Assembly: GCF_000382125.1 (NCBI RefSeq)
Contig: NZ_KB907549.1
Span: forward strand, 398,965 to 462,964
Origin: Eudoraea adriatica DSM 19308
GTDB lineage: Bacteria; Bacteroidota; Bacteroidia; Flavobacteriales; Flavobacteriaceae
Reading direction: 5' to 3'
Length of the DNA: 64,000 nt
Below, in pieces: positions 16,749 through 24,155 of the stretch (position 1 is its first letter; the number at the start of each line of letters is the position of its first letter). The notes below the pieces were generated by a model. That model had not been told where the DNA came from and searched no databases. It was given only the letters and a program-made list of their open reading frames with translations. The position numbers and the translations under genes were made by a program.

Positions 16749-18344
16749 TTAATTTTTCACATTTTGAAGCGGGGTATTCATCCAATACTCTTCGTAATCT
16801 TTTGGTTTGATAATGGGTTGATCTGCGTATAAGGGTATGGTTTTATCCATAAAAGGATCATCAAAAGGAGCTCGTGAAATTGGCTTGACTCGTTGCACGA
16901 AAAACTCTCGAAATTGAAAAAACTCTTCCTTGGTCCACTGATTAATTAAATTTCCCAAAGTATCTTTAACATTGTCAATTCTAACGTCTACTATTGCATT
17001 TAGGTTCATACCATTTTTATCTGCTTCCATTATTTCACTCAACATCTTCGTAAAATCTAATTCCTCCATATTTGGATATAAAAAGACTTTGGTTCGTAGT
17101 TTTTCAGCATCTCTAAATTTCACTCGCCGATTATTGAATTTCACTGTATAATTGGGGAGGTACCTGGCCGACTGGGATTCTGGAATATTATTATATTCCA
17201 ATACAAAACACATGCATGTTGGATCGACTGTTATATAATGGGTTGTGAAAGCAGGTGGAATGTTCAGTATAAAACTATTATTAAAAGAAATATAGTTTAA
17301 ATACATCTTATCACCAATTCTCCGATAATCTGTAATGATATCAAAAATTACTTTCTGTCCTTGCCCCTGTTTGTTTTTCTTGCGGTTCTTATCCCATTTT
17401 TCGTCGTACATGGTGTACTCCAGTTTATGAATAGAATAATCCCATTTTGATATATAAATGGTGCCATTTGCTCTATAGTTTGGGTACAATTTTGTAAATT
17501 TTATGGTATAGAGTGCTTCATTATCCTTGCTAGTGTCACTACTTCTCTGGAAAAAATGATTTTCAATAAAATTAGTCTTTAGGGCACCAATAAAATCATA
17601 GGAATATACATTGTAATTCCTAATGGCATCGTGGATTCGCAAAATTCGAAATTCATTCCCTCCAGAAATATCCAGATAGGCTTTATTTATAATTTTTCGA
17701 AAAGATTTATAATCATAGGCTTTGCGCGCCATAGAATCTATTTTAAAATCTTCGTTCAAATCGAAATTAAATATTCTGACTTCAGAGGTAGAATCGTCTA
17801 ATTGGTCAATACCTTGATCAAATACTTCCAGAATGGCCTCGTTAAGATTGATATATTCTTGATCTTTATATTGATACTCGCGATAATACCCTATCGTTGA
17901 GAAGGATGTTGAAGCATAGTTGTTAGGAATTGCATCAATCGCTTTCTGAACAATCCGTGATGCATTCAGTTTTCTTCGCCTTTTATCTTTTCCCGTAACA
18001 GTAGCTTCTTCCAAACCTATAACCCCTGCAGATATCGGAATTAAATTGAGCTGGTCCTCTACCAACTCGGTAATCGAAATTTCTTTGGTCTGATAGCCCA
18101 TAGATGATATTTCTATGATATCCCCGTATTGCTTCAAGCTTAGAGGAATTCTAAATCCTCCATCCGCATTGGTAATAACTCCCAAAGCTCTCCCTTTGAT
18201 CCTCATACTCGCAAACACAACAGGTTCATTAGTCTGGGCATCAAGGAGCTTACCTTCTATGAAGTCCTTGTTTTGAGACCACGCAGGACATGACCATAAC
18301 AAGAAGATACTATAAAGTCCTATAAAACATATATAATTTTTCAT
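16749..18344 (-). CDS. Exported protein with carboxypeptidase-regulatory-like domain
   Basis: 531 residues with a signal peptide (MKNYICFIGLYSIFLLWSCPAWSQ). A carboxypeptidase-D regulatory-like beta-sandwich spans about 27-105 (EGKLLDAQTNEPVVFASMRIKG, then NADGGFRIPL). The rest is a large domain of unknown function found in Bacteroidota, with ASRIVQKAIDAIPNNYA, GTIYISKWDYSIHKLEY and VIFDIITDYRRIG. It probably sits in the periplasm or at the outer-membrane inner face. It follows the plug-domain gene on the same strand with a 54-nt gap, so the pair may act together. Base use appears more AT-rich than in neighbouring housekeeping genes. Confidence 0.75.
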   Translation of the reverse strand: MKNYICFIGLYSIFLLWSCPAWSQNKDFIEGKLLDAQTNEPVVFASMRIKGRALGVITNADGGFRIPLSLKQYGDIIEISSMGYQTKEISITELVEDQLNLIPISAGVIGLEEATVTGKDKRRRKLNASRIVQKAIDAIPNNYASTSFSTIGYYREYQYKDQEYINLNEAILEVFDQGIDQLDDSTSEVRIFNFDLNEDFKIDSMARKAYDYKSFRKIINKAYLDISGGNEFRILRIHDAIRNYNVYSYDFIGALKTNFIENHFFQRSSDTSKDNEALYTIKFTKLYPNYRANGTIYISKWDYSIHKLEYTMYDEKWDKNRKKNKQGQGQKVIFDIITDYRRIGDKMYLNYISFNNSFILNIPPAFTTHYITVDPTCMCFVLEYNNIPESQSARYLPNYTVKFNNRRVKFRDAEKLRTKVFLYPNMEELDFTKMLSEIMEADKNGMNLNAIVDVRIDNVKDTLGNLINQWTKEEFFQFREFFVQRVKPISRAPFDDPFMDKTIPLYADQPIIKPKDYEEYWMNTPLQNVKN

Positions 18345-18398
18345 GCTATTATAGAAATGGTCTTTCTCCTATTGCAATAGGAGAAAGTTAGTTAATAC

Positions 18399-19058
18399 CT
18401 ATTTCTTCATGGTGATTATAAATACTCCTGGAGCGCCTCTAGCTCCATATATTGCGGTATCTGCTCCCTTTAGTAATTCGACGGACTTCAACTCAATCGG
18501 ATTAATACTCCCGATATTACTAACATAACTCCCATCGACAATAAACAAAGGTGTTTGATCTCCGCCTATATATCCTCTTACTATTATAGTACCAGAGACT
18601 TCATTTACAATTACGCCCGCAAATTCTTGTTTTATTAACTGATAGATATTCTGATATATGGCGTAATCCTTTCTACCAATACTCCGAAATACCTCCTTAT
18701 CGAAAATATATCCATGTTTCATAAGATCTGACTTCTTAAGTAATTCATTGTTATTGGTAAATTTGAGATTAATTTCCTCCTGTCCATTATAGACTTCACT
18801 TTGTAAACCATGCTGTTCGGAATAGACACTAATAATGTCAGTATCAATCGGTGTTCGCATTTTATACATGCCCTTTTTATTGGTGCGAACCCCGGTTATT
18901 AAAGAATCTGCAAAGATATCACCTTTCAGAATCGGGTTACCTTGTGCGTCCGTGACGGTTCCACTTATTTTAACCATTTTTATATTTCCGTTTTGGGCTT
19001 GTAATGAAGGTAGGGCAAGGAATATAATTAAGGTGAATGTTAAAAATGTCTTTTTCAT
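18399..19058 (-). CDS. TonB-receptor plug-like protein without a barrel
   Basis: 219 residues with a signal peptide ending in LQAQ, then a carboxypeptidase-regulatory-like segment (KISGTVTDAQGNPILKG, about 28-100). A plug-type domain ends at IELKSVELLKGADTAIYGARGAPGVFIITMKK, the signature that closes plug domains in SusC-like receptors. The chain stops there with a clean TAG and no barrel follows in any frame: the next 54 nt are non-coding and then the next gene begins. Such plug-only proteins occur in Bacteroidota; their role is unknown. Its downstream partner also has a regulatory-like domain. Confidence 0.7.
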   Translation of the reverse strand: MKKTFLTFTLIIFLALPSLQAQNGNIKMVKISGTVTDAQGNPILKGDIFADSLITGVRTNKKGMYKMRTPIDTDIISVYSEQHGLQSEVYNGQEEINLKFTNNNELLKKSDLMKHGYIFDKEVFRSIGRKDYAIYQNIYQLIKQEFAGVIVNEVSGTIIVRGYIGGDQTPLFIVDGSYVSNIGSINPIELKSVELLKGADTAIYGARGAPGVFIITMKK

Positions 19059-19515
19059 ATAAAATGGTTTGATGGAATATTCTTTTAAATTAGTTCATTC
19101 GTACTTATAAACGGCAATGGTAATGCCATTATCTTCTGAAAACCAGTAATATTTCATGGATTTTGGAAGTAGTAAAGTTATCAAAAGTAGACTGCTGGCC
19201 TTGGAAGCTATTGATCTTGGGGATTTACATTTTGACCTTGAGATCACTGGATCAGGCGACCCAAGGGAACCAATCACAGCCAGGTCACTTTTCAAGGAAT
19301 CTGGTCTATAGATTCTGGCTGGAATTTTTCATTTAAATCCTTTTCCAAATTGATATGGGCTATTTAAAAGGTGCCCCCATTCTGTTATTATATGAATTTA
19401 AGAAATACACCTATTAACCTATTAATATGTGCTACAGGTCCTTACAGTCTGACATATTGGTAAGATTTCAAAAGTATTTTATTAACTTGTAGATATCAAC
19501 AAGTGAAAAATACCC
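19059..19515. other. Divergent intergenic region holding a tRNA-end repeat
   Basis: No supportable gene. It separates the plug gene (minus) from the AraC gene (plus) and contains the repeat at 19234-19288. The stretch just before 19516 is AT-rich and must hold the AraC promoter, but no clear TAnnTTTG element is seen. Confidence 0.5.
19234..19288 (+). repeat. tRNA-Lys 3'-end-like repeat, copy 3 (54-bp form)
   Basis: Starts with GACCTTG and ends with CAGCCAGGTCAC, the last 12 bases being identical to the tRNA-Lys end. The 54-nt unit aligns without gaps to copy 1 (16475) at roughly 70 percent by hand count. Confidence 0.55.
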
Positions 19516-20418
19516 ATGTTTGATTCGTATAAACACTTTCTAGAGACCCCTGGATATCACAAAATCATTGGAGAGGATTACCTGATTGTTGAATTTAAAT
19601 GTCCTATAAAAGAGGAACTCTTTGACGCGTGGTCTGAGTGTCATAGCATTGTTTATGTATTAAACGGTCAGAAAAAATGGATTACCCCAACCAACGAATA
19701 CCTGGTTAAGGAAGATCAGTCGATTTTTGTAAGAAAAGGAGCGTTCAAAAATCAACAGTACTTTGAACAGAGCTTTTGTGTGTTGATGTTTTTCATGAAG
19801 GATGATTTTATTAATAGATGCATGGAAAGCGATATTGGAAAAGAAATGTCTGTACTACAAAAGGTAGAACATCCAGATTTTATATATCGAATAACCTTAA
19901 ACGAGAGCTTGAGAGTACTTTATCACTCTTTTTTTTCTTACCTCAAACAACCCCACAAAACCCCTCAGAAGATCATTGAATTAAAATTCCGGGAAATGTT
20001 GATGAATATTTGTTTGGACCCGGACAATAAAGAGATAAAAAATGTATTATATACATTGGCAAAAAATTCGGGTGGCACTATTGAGCAAGTGATGGAGGAG
20101 CAATATGTCTATAATCTCAAACTGGATGATTATGCCAGACTTTGTGGAAAAAGTACATCTTCTTTTAAAAGAGACTTTAAAAAGGCCTTTAACACGTCTC
20201 CCGGGAAATGGCTGTTGACCAAACGGCTCAATCTGGCGCGGGAACTAATACTCACTACCGATTTTACTATGCAGCAAATATGCTATGACTGCGGTTTTGA
20301 AAGTGATTCTCATTTTATCCGAAGTTTTAAAAAAGAATATGGTATTACGCCCAATAATTGGAGAAAGGATAAAATAAAAGCCGTCCGTCTGCATAATGAA
20401 GAAAACAAAATCCATTAA
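19516..20418 (+). CDS. AraC-family transcriptional regulator
   Basis: 300 residues. The C-terminal third carries two helix-turn-helix units of the AraC type: LKLDDYARLCGKSTSSFKRDFKKAFNTSPGKWL, then TDFTMQQICYDCGFESDSHFIRSFKKEYGITPNNWR. The N-terminal 190 residues are a cupin-like sensor region (CPIKEELFDAWSECHSIVYVLNGQKKW) that presumably binds a small ligand. The target may be the neighbouring rhodanese/DsrE genes or the plug-protein pair, but no operator was identified. Confidence 0.85.
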   Translation: MFDSYKHFLETPGYHKIIGEDYLIVEFKCPIKEELFDAWSECHSIVYVLNGQKKWITPTNEYLVKEDQSIFVRKGAFKNQQYFEQSFCVLMFFMKDDFINRCMESDIGKEMSVLQKVEHPDFIYRITLNESLRVLYHSFFSYLKQPHKTPQKIIELKFREMLMNICLDPDNKEIKNVLYTLAKNSGGTIEQVMEEQYVYNLKLDDYARLCGKSTSSFKRDFKKAFNTSPGKWLLTKRLNLARELILTTDFTMQQICYDCGFESDSHFIRSFKKEYGITPNNWRKDKIKAVRLHNEENKIH

Positions 20419-20468
20419 TGCTTCAGGACATTGAAACATTAATGGATATTAAAGGATAAATTTTCCTT

Positions 20469-20858
20469 TTAGATAAGCTGGCCTGCCATTTGTGCTTCTT
20501 TCCATTTTTTCCAGGCAGAATGTCCACTTTCTAAATTATGAACACCAGGCAAACCATTTTCCTGGGCATGAATGGCCGCCATATAAGACATTACACCTCC
20601 TGTGCAGCAAAATAGAAATGGCCCACTGCCATTCAGCAATGATTCAGAAGTAGTATTTCTTTCATCAATTTGCTTTTTTACTTCTTCTAAAGGAATATTG
20701 ATAGCTCCGGGGATACTTCCCTGACTTTGGATACCCTGCGGGGATCTTACATCGATAATAGTAAATAAACCTTTTGCCAGGATTTCATCTAATTTATCTG
20801 TAGCGACTTGTTTGATAACCTCTTTTGAGGTATGAAATTTTGAATTGGCTTCTTCCAT
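20469..20858 (-). CDS. Rhodanese-like sulfurtransferase domain protein
   Basis: A 129-residue single rhodanese domain. It has the DVRSPQGIQSQGSIPGAINIPLEEV lead-in and the active-site loop around FCCTGGVMSYMAA, with the persulfide cysteine. It probably carries sulfur as a persulfide in the cytoplasm. I prefer the ATG at 20858 over an in-frame TTG at 20879. It lies just downstream of a DsrE-family gene on the same strand; DsrE proteins also handle persulfide sulfur, so the two form a likely sulfur-relay pair. Confidence 0.83.
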   Translation of the reverse strand: MEEANSKFHTSKEVIKQVATDKLDEILAKGLFTIIDVRSPQGIQSQGSIPGAINIPLEEVKKQIDERNTTSESLLNGSGPFLFCCTGGVMSYMAAIHAQENGLPGVHNLESGHSAWKKWKEAQMAGQLI

Positions 20859-20892
20859 GATTATTGTTTTTAATGTCAAATAAATATTTTAA

Positions 20893-21261
20893 TTAGATGG
20901 AGATTGTTTCTGCACCTTCAAGAATAAGCTGATGCAATGCTGGAGATCCAACTAATTCTATTCCCTCAATCAGATCTCCAGGAGTATACCCTCTTACTGC
21001 TGAACAAGGGAGGCATACCATAATCCTGCATTTATTCTCCCTTACAGTTTCGATCATGTGCTTCATGGTAGGATCTTTTGGATTGAGGTGGGCATGTTCA
21101 TATGCGCCTTTTCTAACCCAGTCCACACCTGAACTCACCAGAAATATGCTGACCTCTAAACCTGATTTAATGCCTCCATTGGCTATGCTCCATGCTACAG
21201 ATGCTCTTTCGTCATCCATTCCTTTGCTGATTAACACTACTACTTTTTTTGTTGTACTCAT
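20893..21261 (-). CDS. DsrE-family protein
   Basis: A 122-residue DsrE/DsrF-like fold. It starts with KKVVVLISKGMDDERASVAWSIANGG, and has a conserved-type cysteine in RIMVCLPCSAVRGY and the closing ELVGSPALHQLILEGAETISI. Family members act in sulfur relay or are small oligomeric sulfur-carrier-like proteins. It is the first gene of a pair with the rhodanese gene. Confidence 0.8.
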   Translation of the reverse strand: MSTTKKVVVLISKGMDDERASVAWSIANGGIKSGLEVSIFLVSSGVDWVRKGAYEHAHLNPKDPTMKHMIETVRENKCRIMVCLPCSAVRGYTPGDLIEGIELVGSPALHQLILEGAETISI

Positions 21262-21364
21262 GATTTTTCTTTTTTATTAATAATGAGACAAAGTAAGCAT
21301 GTTCTGAATCGGCTGGGTTGCCTGTGAAGTTCAATAAATTGACTGAGTGGGTCATGGAGTTAAT

Positions 21365-21373
21365 CCCAGCCAG
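21365..21373 (+). repeat. Degenerate tRNA-Lys 3'-end-like repeat, copy 4
   Basis: CCCAGCCAG matches the core of the tRNA-Lys 3' end and is followed by degenerate bases. GGCTGGG about 50 nt upstream is complementary to CCCAGCC. The hairpin right after it (21391) resembles the tRNA-Lys terminator, so both tRNA end and terminator appear to be duplicated here. Confidence 0.45.
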
Positions 21374-21390
21374 ATTATAATAAAGCATAA

Positions 21391-21417
21391 AACCCGCCAA
21401 TATTGGCGGGGTTTTTT
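21391..21417. terminator. Terminator hairpin, likely serving both strands
   Basis: CCCGCCA-ATAT-TGGCGGG with A-rich and T-rich flanks. It closes the OmpA gene on the minus strand and is similar in sequence to the hairpin after tRNA-Lys. Confidence 0.8.
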
Positions 21418-21454
21418 AAAGAAAAGTTAATTCCTTCTTTATTAAGATCCTCTG

Positions 21455-22666
21455 TTAGATTTTAGGTGCGTCCATTTTCACAAATTCTACCCTTCTGTTA
21501 TTGGCTTTACCTTCGGGTGAAGTATTGTCTGCAACCGGTATATCTTCTCCAAATCCTTTTGCAACCATCCTTTTACCATCAATACCCCGGGCAACTAATT
21601 CATTTATTACGGTATTGGCCCGCTGCTCAGATAAATCTATGTTGAACTGTGCATCACCATCACTATCTGTGTGTCCTTCAACACTGAAATTTATTTCCGG
21701 ATGCTCCTTCATGAGTTTCACAATTTCATTAATGACCCCCATTGACTCAAGTTTTAAAGTTGCTTTTCCCGAATCAAATTTAATTCCATTGGTAACGATT
21801 TTGCCATCAGATATAAAGCGATCGTAGAGTTTAACGGCTCCTTCAGCTATCCTTATATTCTTTATCATAGTAGGATAATCCCCGGTCTGACCAAAATCGT
21901 ACGTGCTCGCGTGAATACTTAACGCACTAGGATTGCCCGTTACATTTGGGATCATGACAAGTCGGTCCTGATCTATATATATTTTGAGCGCTCTTACATT
22001 GAATGAAATAGCTACATGGCGCCAGTGTGGATACGGTTTTTGTGATGCTTCCGGTAATTTCCGCTGCATTTTACCCCCTTCATAAGAAGCTTCCTGATCA
22101 TAGCCTACATCTATGGCATGTAACCCATCTGGCCGTCTATTCGATTTTCCTTTATCCCATAAGTAAACTGTATACTTGCTGGTCCTGCTGGACAAGTACA
22201 TATCAAATTCAATCGTGAATTTCTCCGGTAGGTAGTCACCTTCCTTTTTCATAAGTGGTTTAATGGTGGCCCCGGAATTTTCAATAGGAAATCGAATCAC
22301 GTTTTCACCTGAAAACAAGGCATTTTCAACATAGCCATCGATTAAATCCCACTGTGACGGAAACTCACCATTTTGCTCACCTTCTAAATTATCTTCAAAT
22401 AGTATGGTTTCGCCTGGAACAAAATCGTATTTAGACCAGGGTCTGGCCACTTGTTCATCTTTAGTTTCTTCAGGCTTCTGTTGGTCTTCTTTGGTTTGTT
22501 TCTCTTCTGTTTGAGGTTCTTCTGCTTCGCCTTCCAGTGCTTTATCAATCTCCTTTTCGACCTGCTTTTCGGCTTTCTTTTTTAGTTTACCCAATATTTG
22601 TGCTTCAGATACAGCCGGCATCTGAATAAAAAAGCCAACTATCAGGAACAACATTAAATTTTTCAT
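21455..22666 (-). CDS. OmpA-family peptidoglycan-binding protein with LamG-like middle domain
   Basis: 403 residues. A signal peptide spans 1-22 and a Lys/Glu/Gln-rich low-complexity linker about 26-75. A beta-rich concanavalin-like middle (FEDNLEGEQNGEFPSQWDLIDG, then AISFNVRALKIYIDQDRL) covers about 85-275. A C-terminal OmpA domain (about 290-400) has the VEGHTDSDG and NIDLSEQRANTVINELV motifs that bind peptidoglycan. It likely anchors the outer envelope to the cell wall. It is monocistronic, with a 23-bp tandem duplication about 100 nt before the start. Confidence 0.85.
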   Translation of the reverse strand: MKNLMLFLIVGFFIQMPAVSEAQILGKLKKKAEKQVEKEIDKALEGEAEEPQTEEKQTKEDQQKPEETKDEQVARPWSKYDFVPGETILFEDNLEGEQNGEFPSQWDLIDGYVENALFSGENVIRFPIENSGATIKPLMKKEGDYLPEKFTIEFDMYLSSRTSKYTVYLWDKGKSNRRPDGLHAIDVGYDQEASYEGGKMQRKLPEASQKPYPHWRHVAISFNVRALKIYIDQDRLVMIPNVTGNPSALSIHASTYDFGQTGDYPTMIKNIRIAEGAVKLYDRFISDGKIVTNGIKFDSGKATLKLESMGVINEIVKLMKEHPEINFSVEGHTDSDGDAQFNIDLSEQRANTVINELVARGIDGKRMVAKGFGEDIPVADNTSPEGKANNRRVEFVKMDAPKI

Positions 22667-23189
22667 GATCTGCTTATATTAAATTAGTTTCTTTTGAAGT
22701 ATCGAATAAAACTAAGAAGCAAGATTCAGGATGTCAATGATTTAGGTCAGGCCTGATTAGTATTACCTGGTTAGCTTATACTTTTTTACCTGGTTAGCTT
22801 ATACTTTTAAAGTTGAAACCAATAATTTTATTCTTAAATCCATTGCCGCTGTTATCACAAAATAAAGTATGTATTTAACGGAAAGAGGAAACACCAGTGG
22901 ATAGAAGGAACAAATTCCAATAAATCTATAAACAAACCGATTCTGTGTATGCAAATCCGTAGTACTGAGTCTGGTAGGCGACTTGATCGCCGAAGCCTTT
23001 GGCCAAGGTGGAAGATAAGTTAATTGGCGAGAAATTGCAGGAAGGCGTGAATTGGATTAGGATAATGTACAAACTTAGTTGAGATAAAATAACTAAATCC
23101 AATAGCAAATCCTTTTAGTTGGCTGAATTCATATTTAAAGATATTTTTATAAATCCTTAACTCTTTCATATAAACACTGGTTAGTGTCT
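22667..23189. other. Gene-free 520-bp region upstream of ompA-like gene
   Basis: No supportable gene. It contains the 23-bp tandem repeat at 22763 and a hairpin at 22977-22991 (GGCGA-CTTGA-TCGCC), followed by further GC-rich, self-complementary bases around 22992-23012. This could be a decayed gene or a small structured RNA. Confidence 0.4.
22763..22808. repeat. Perfect 23-bp tandem duplication
   Basis: Two identical head-to-tail 23-bp units (22763-22785 and 22786-22808), each containing ACCTGGTTAGCTTATA. They sit about 100-140 nt upstream of the OmpA-family start codon, where regulator binding would be plausible. Confidence 0.9.
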
Positions 23190-23381
23190 CTATATAGAAA
23201 GATTACAATCTTCACAATCCTTTACCTCGCCATAGTAAGTTTCTCTATACTTGTGCATCGTTTCGACAGGGATGCCCAACAGGTATTTCTTAATGCGCGT
23301 CACTTTGGTGGTTAATTTCCCCATAGACTGACTATATCGCTTTTCATATCTGGTTTTCCTCTTTACTTCTATTAATCTCAT
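23190..23381 (-). CDS. Small protein of unknown function coupled to the bS21 gene
   Basis: A 63-residue hypothetical protein whose ATG overlaps the stop of the bS21-like gene by one base (TAATG), so translation is probably coupled. It is basic at the N-terminus (KRKTRYEKRYSQS) and has IKKYLLGIPVETMHKYRETYYGE in the middle. The end has two nearby cysteines (CEDC) that could bind metal or be redox-active. I recognise no family. Confidence 0.5.
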   Translation of the reverse strand: MRLIEVKRKTRYEKRYSQSMGKLTTKVTRIKKYLLGIPVETMHKYRETYYGEVKDCEDCNLSI

Positions 23382-23581
23382 TACAATTCGTTTTCTTGTT
23401 TATTTAAATACAATTGCCTGTATTTGGCCTTTTTATTGATTTCTCGCCTTAAAAGCGATTTTTTCGTATAGTGTTTTCTTTCCCTCACTTCATCCATCTG
23501 TTTTACATTTCTCACTTTACGTTTATACCGTTTTAACGCCCGCTCTATATTTTCTCCTGGTAACACCTTAATTCTCAACAT
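23381..23581 (-). CDS. rpsU: bS21-like ribosomal protein (divergent rpsU)
   Basis: From the ATG at 23581 this encodes a 66-residue protein matching the bS21 pattern. It opens with a beta strand (MLRIKVLPGENIERALKRYKRK), then VRNVKQMDEVRERKHYTKKS, and ends in the basic helical tail RREINKKAKYRQLYL. A longer in-frame extension to 23698 does not resemble the family and is left out. bS21 sits next to the 16S 3' end and in Bacteroidota helps sequester the anti-Shine-Dalgarno. This copy lies in an accessory region, not a ribosomal operon, so it may be a second, specialised copy. No strong Shine-Dalgarno is seen. Confidence 0.72.
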   Translation of the reverse strand: MLRIKVLPGENIERALKRYKRKVRNVKQMDEVRERKHYTKKSLLRREINKKAKYRQLYLNKQENEL

Positions 23582-23698
23582 GTTTTTTATTTCTTTAATT
23601 TTTATATTATGGTCTAAAAATATTCGTGCGATTGTCAATCCTGAAAGTAGCTGGTCTTGAATAGACATTATAATTGCTAAATCCTTGAATAGCAACAA

Positions 23699-24127
23699 TT
23701 AATAATACCTTTATGCCTGGGTGATTAAATATTATAACCGCTAAATTGCATGTTTTTAAACAAACAATAACAGCCTATCAGCTACTGAAAATGACAGTTG
23801 CATTTAAAATAAGGGAGGAATGAATTTTTGAGGTTGGTTTCTAAAAACCAAATAATTAAAGCTAAGTATTCTGCTGTTATTATTTTCGTGCATTTTAATT
23901 CTCATTAGTACAAAGGTAGTGAAACTAAAACCATATGTATATATTATGCCTTATAGTTTCAAAAACTTAACGTTAAGTCTGCATAGATCAAGACCATATA
24001 CAAGGGCATATTAAATAAGAAATCAGGAATCCATAGTTAGCATGGCATACCAATATAATGTAGATCCTGTTTTCAGGAAATATGAAGACGACCCCAGGTT
24101 TAGGGCACTTAGGGAAAAAATGAAATA
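23699..24127. other. Gene-poor region between bS21-like gene and the propeller gene
   Basis: It holds a hairpin at 23834-23851 (TTGGTTT-CTAA-AAACCAA) and a minus-strand TACCTTTG element (23911-23918) that could be the -7 box of the bS21-like gene with a long leader. A remnant coding fragment starts at 24042. Confidence 0.4.
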
Positions 24128-24155
24128 TTATGATTTTATCTTCTTCTCAAGCTGA
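24042..24155 (+). pseudogene. Remnant of a protein C-terminus (TPR/TolB-type tail)
   Basis: The frame reads MAYQYNVDPVFRKYEDDPRF and then RALREKMKYY before the stop at 24155. This resembles the closing tail (DPRFxALxxKM) of TPR-containing regulators common in Bacteroidota. Upstream the frame is closed by a TAA at 24012, so the body of the gene is missing. It overlaps the 3' end of the minus-strand propeller gene by 28 nt. Confidence 0.4.

Noticed and set aside
22926-23108. 60-codon minus-strand frame in the gap upstream of the OmpA-family gene
   Set aside because: No ribosome binding site, no recognisable motif, and it runs through a GC-rich hairpin; more likely a structured or decayed region.
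23582-23698. Longer 105-residue version of the bS21-like protein
   Set aside because: The extra N-terminal 39 residues do not fit the family, while the ATG at 23581 gives the normal bS21 start and length.
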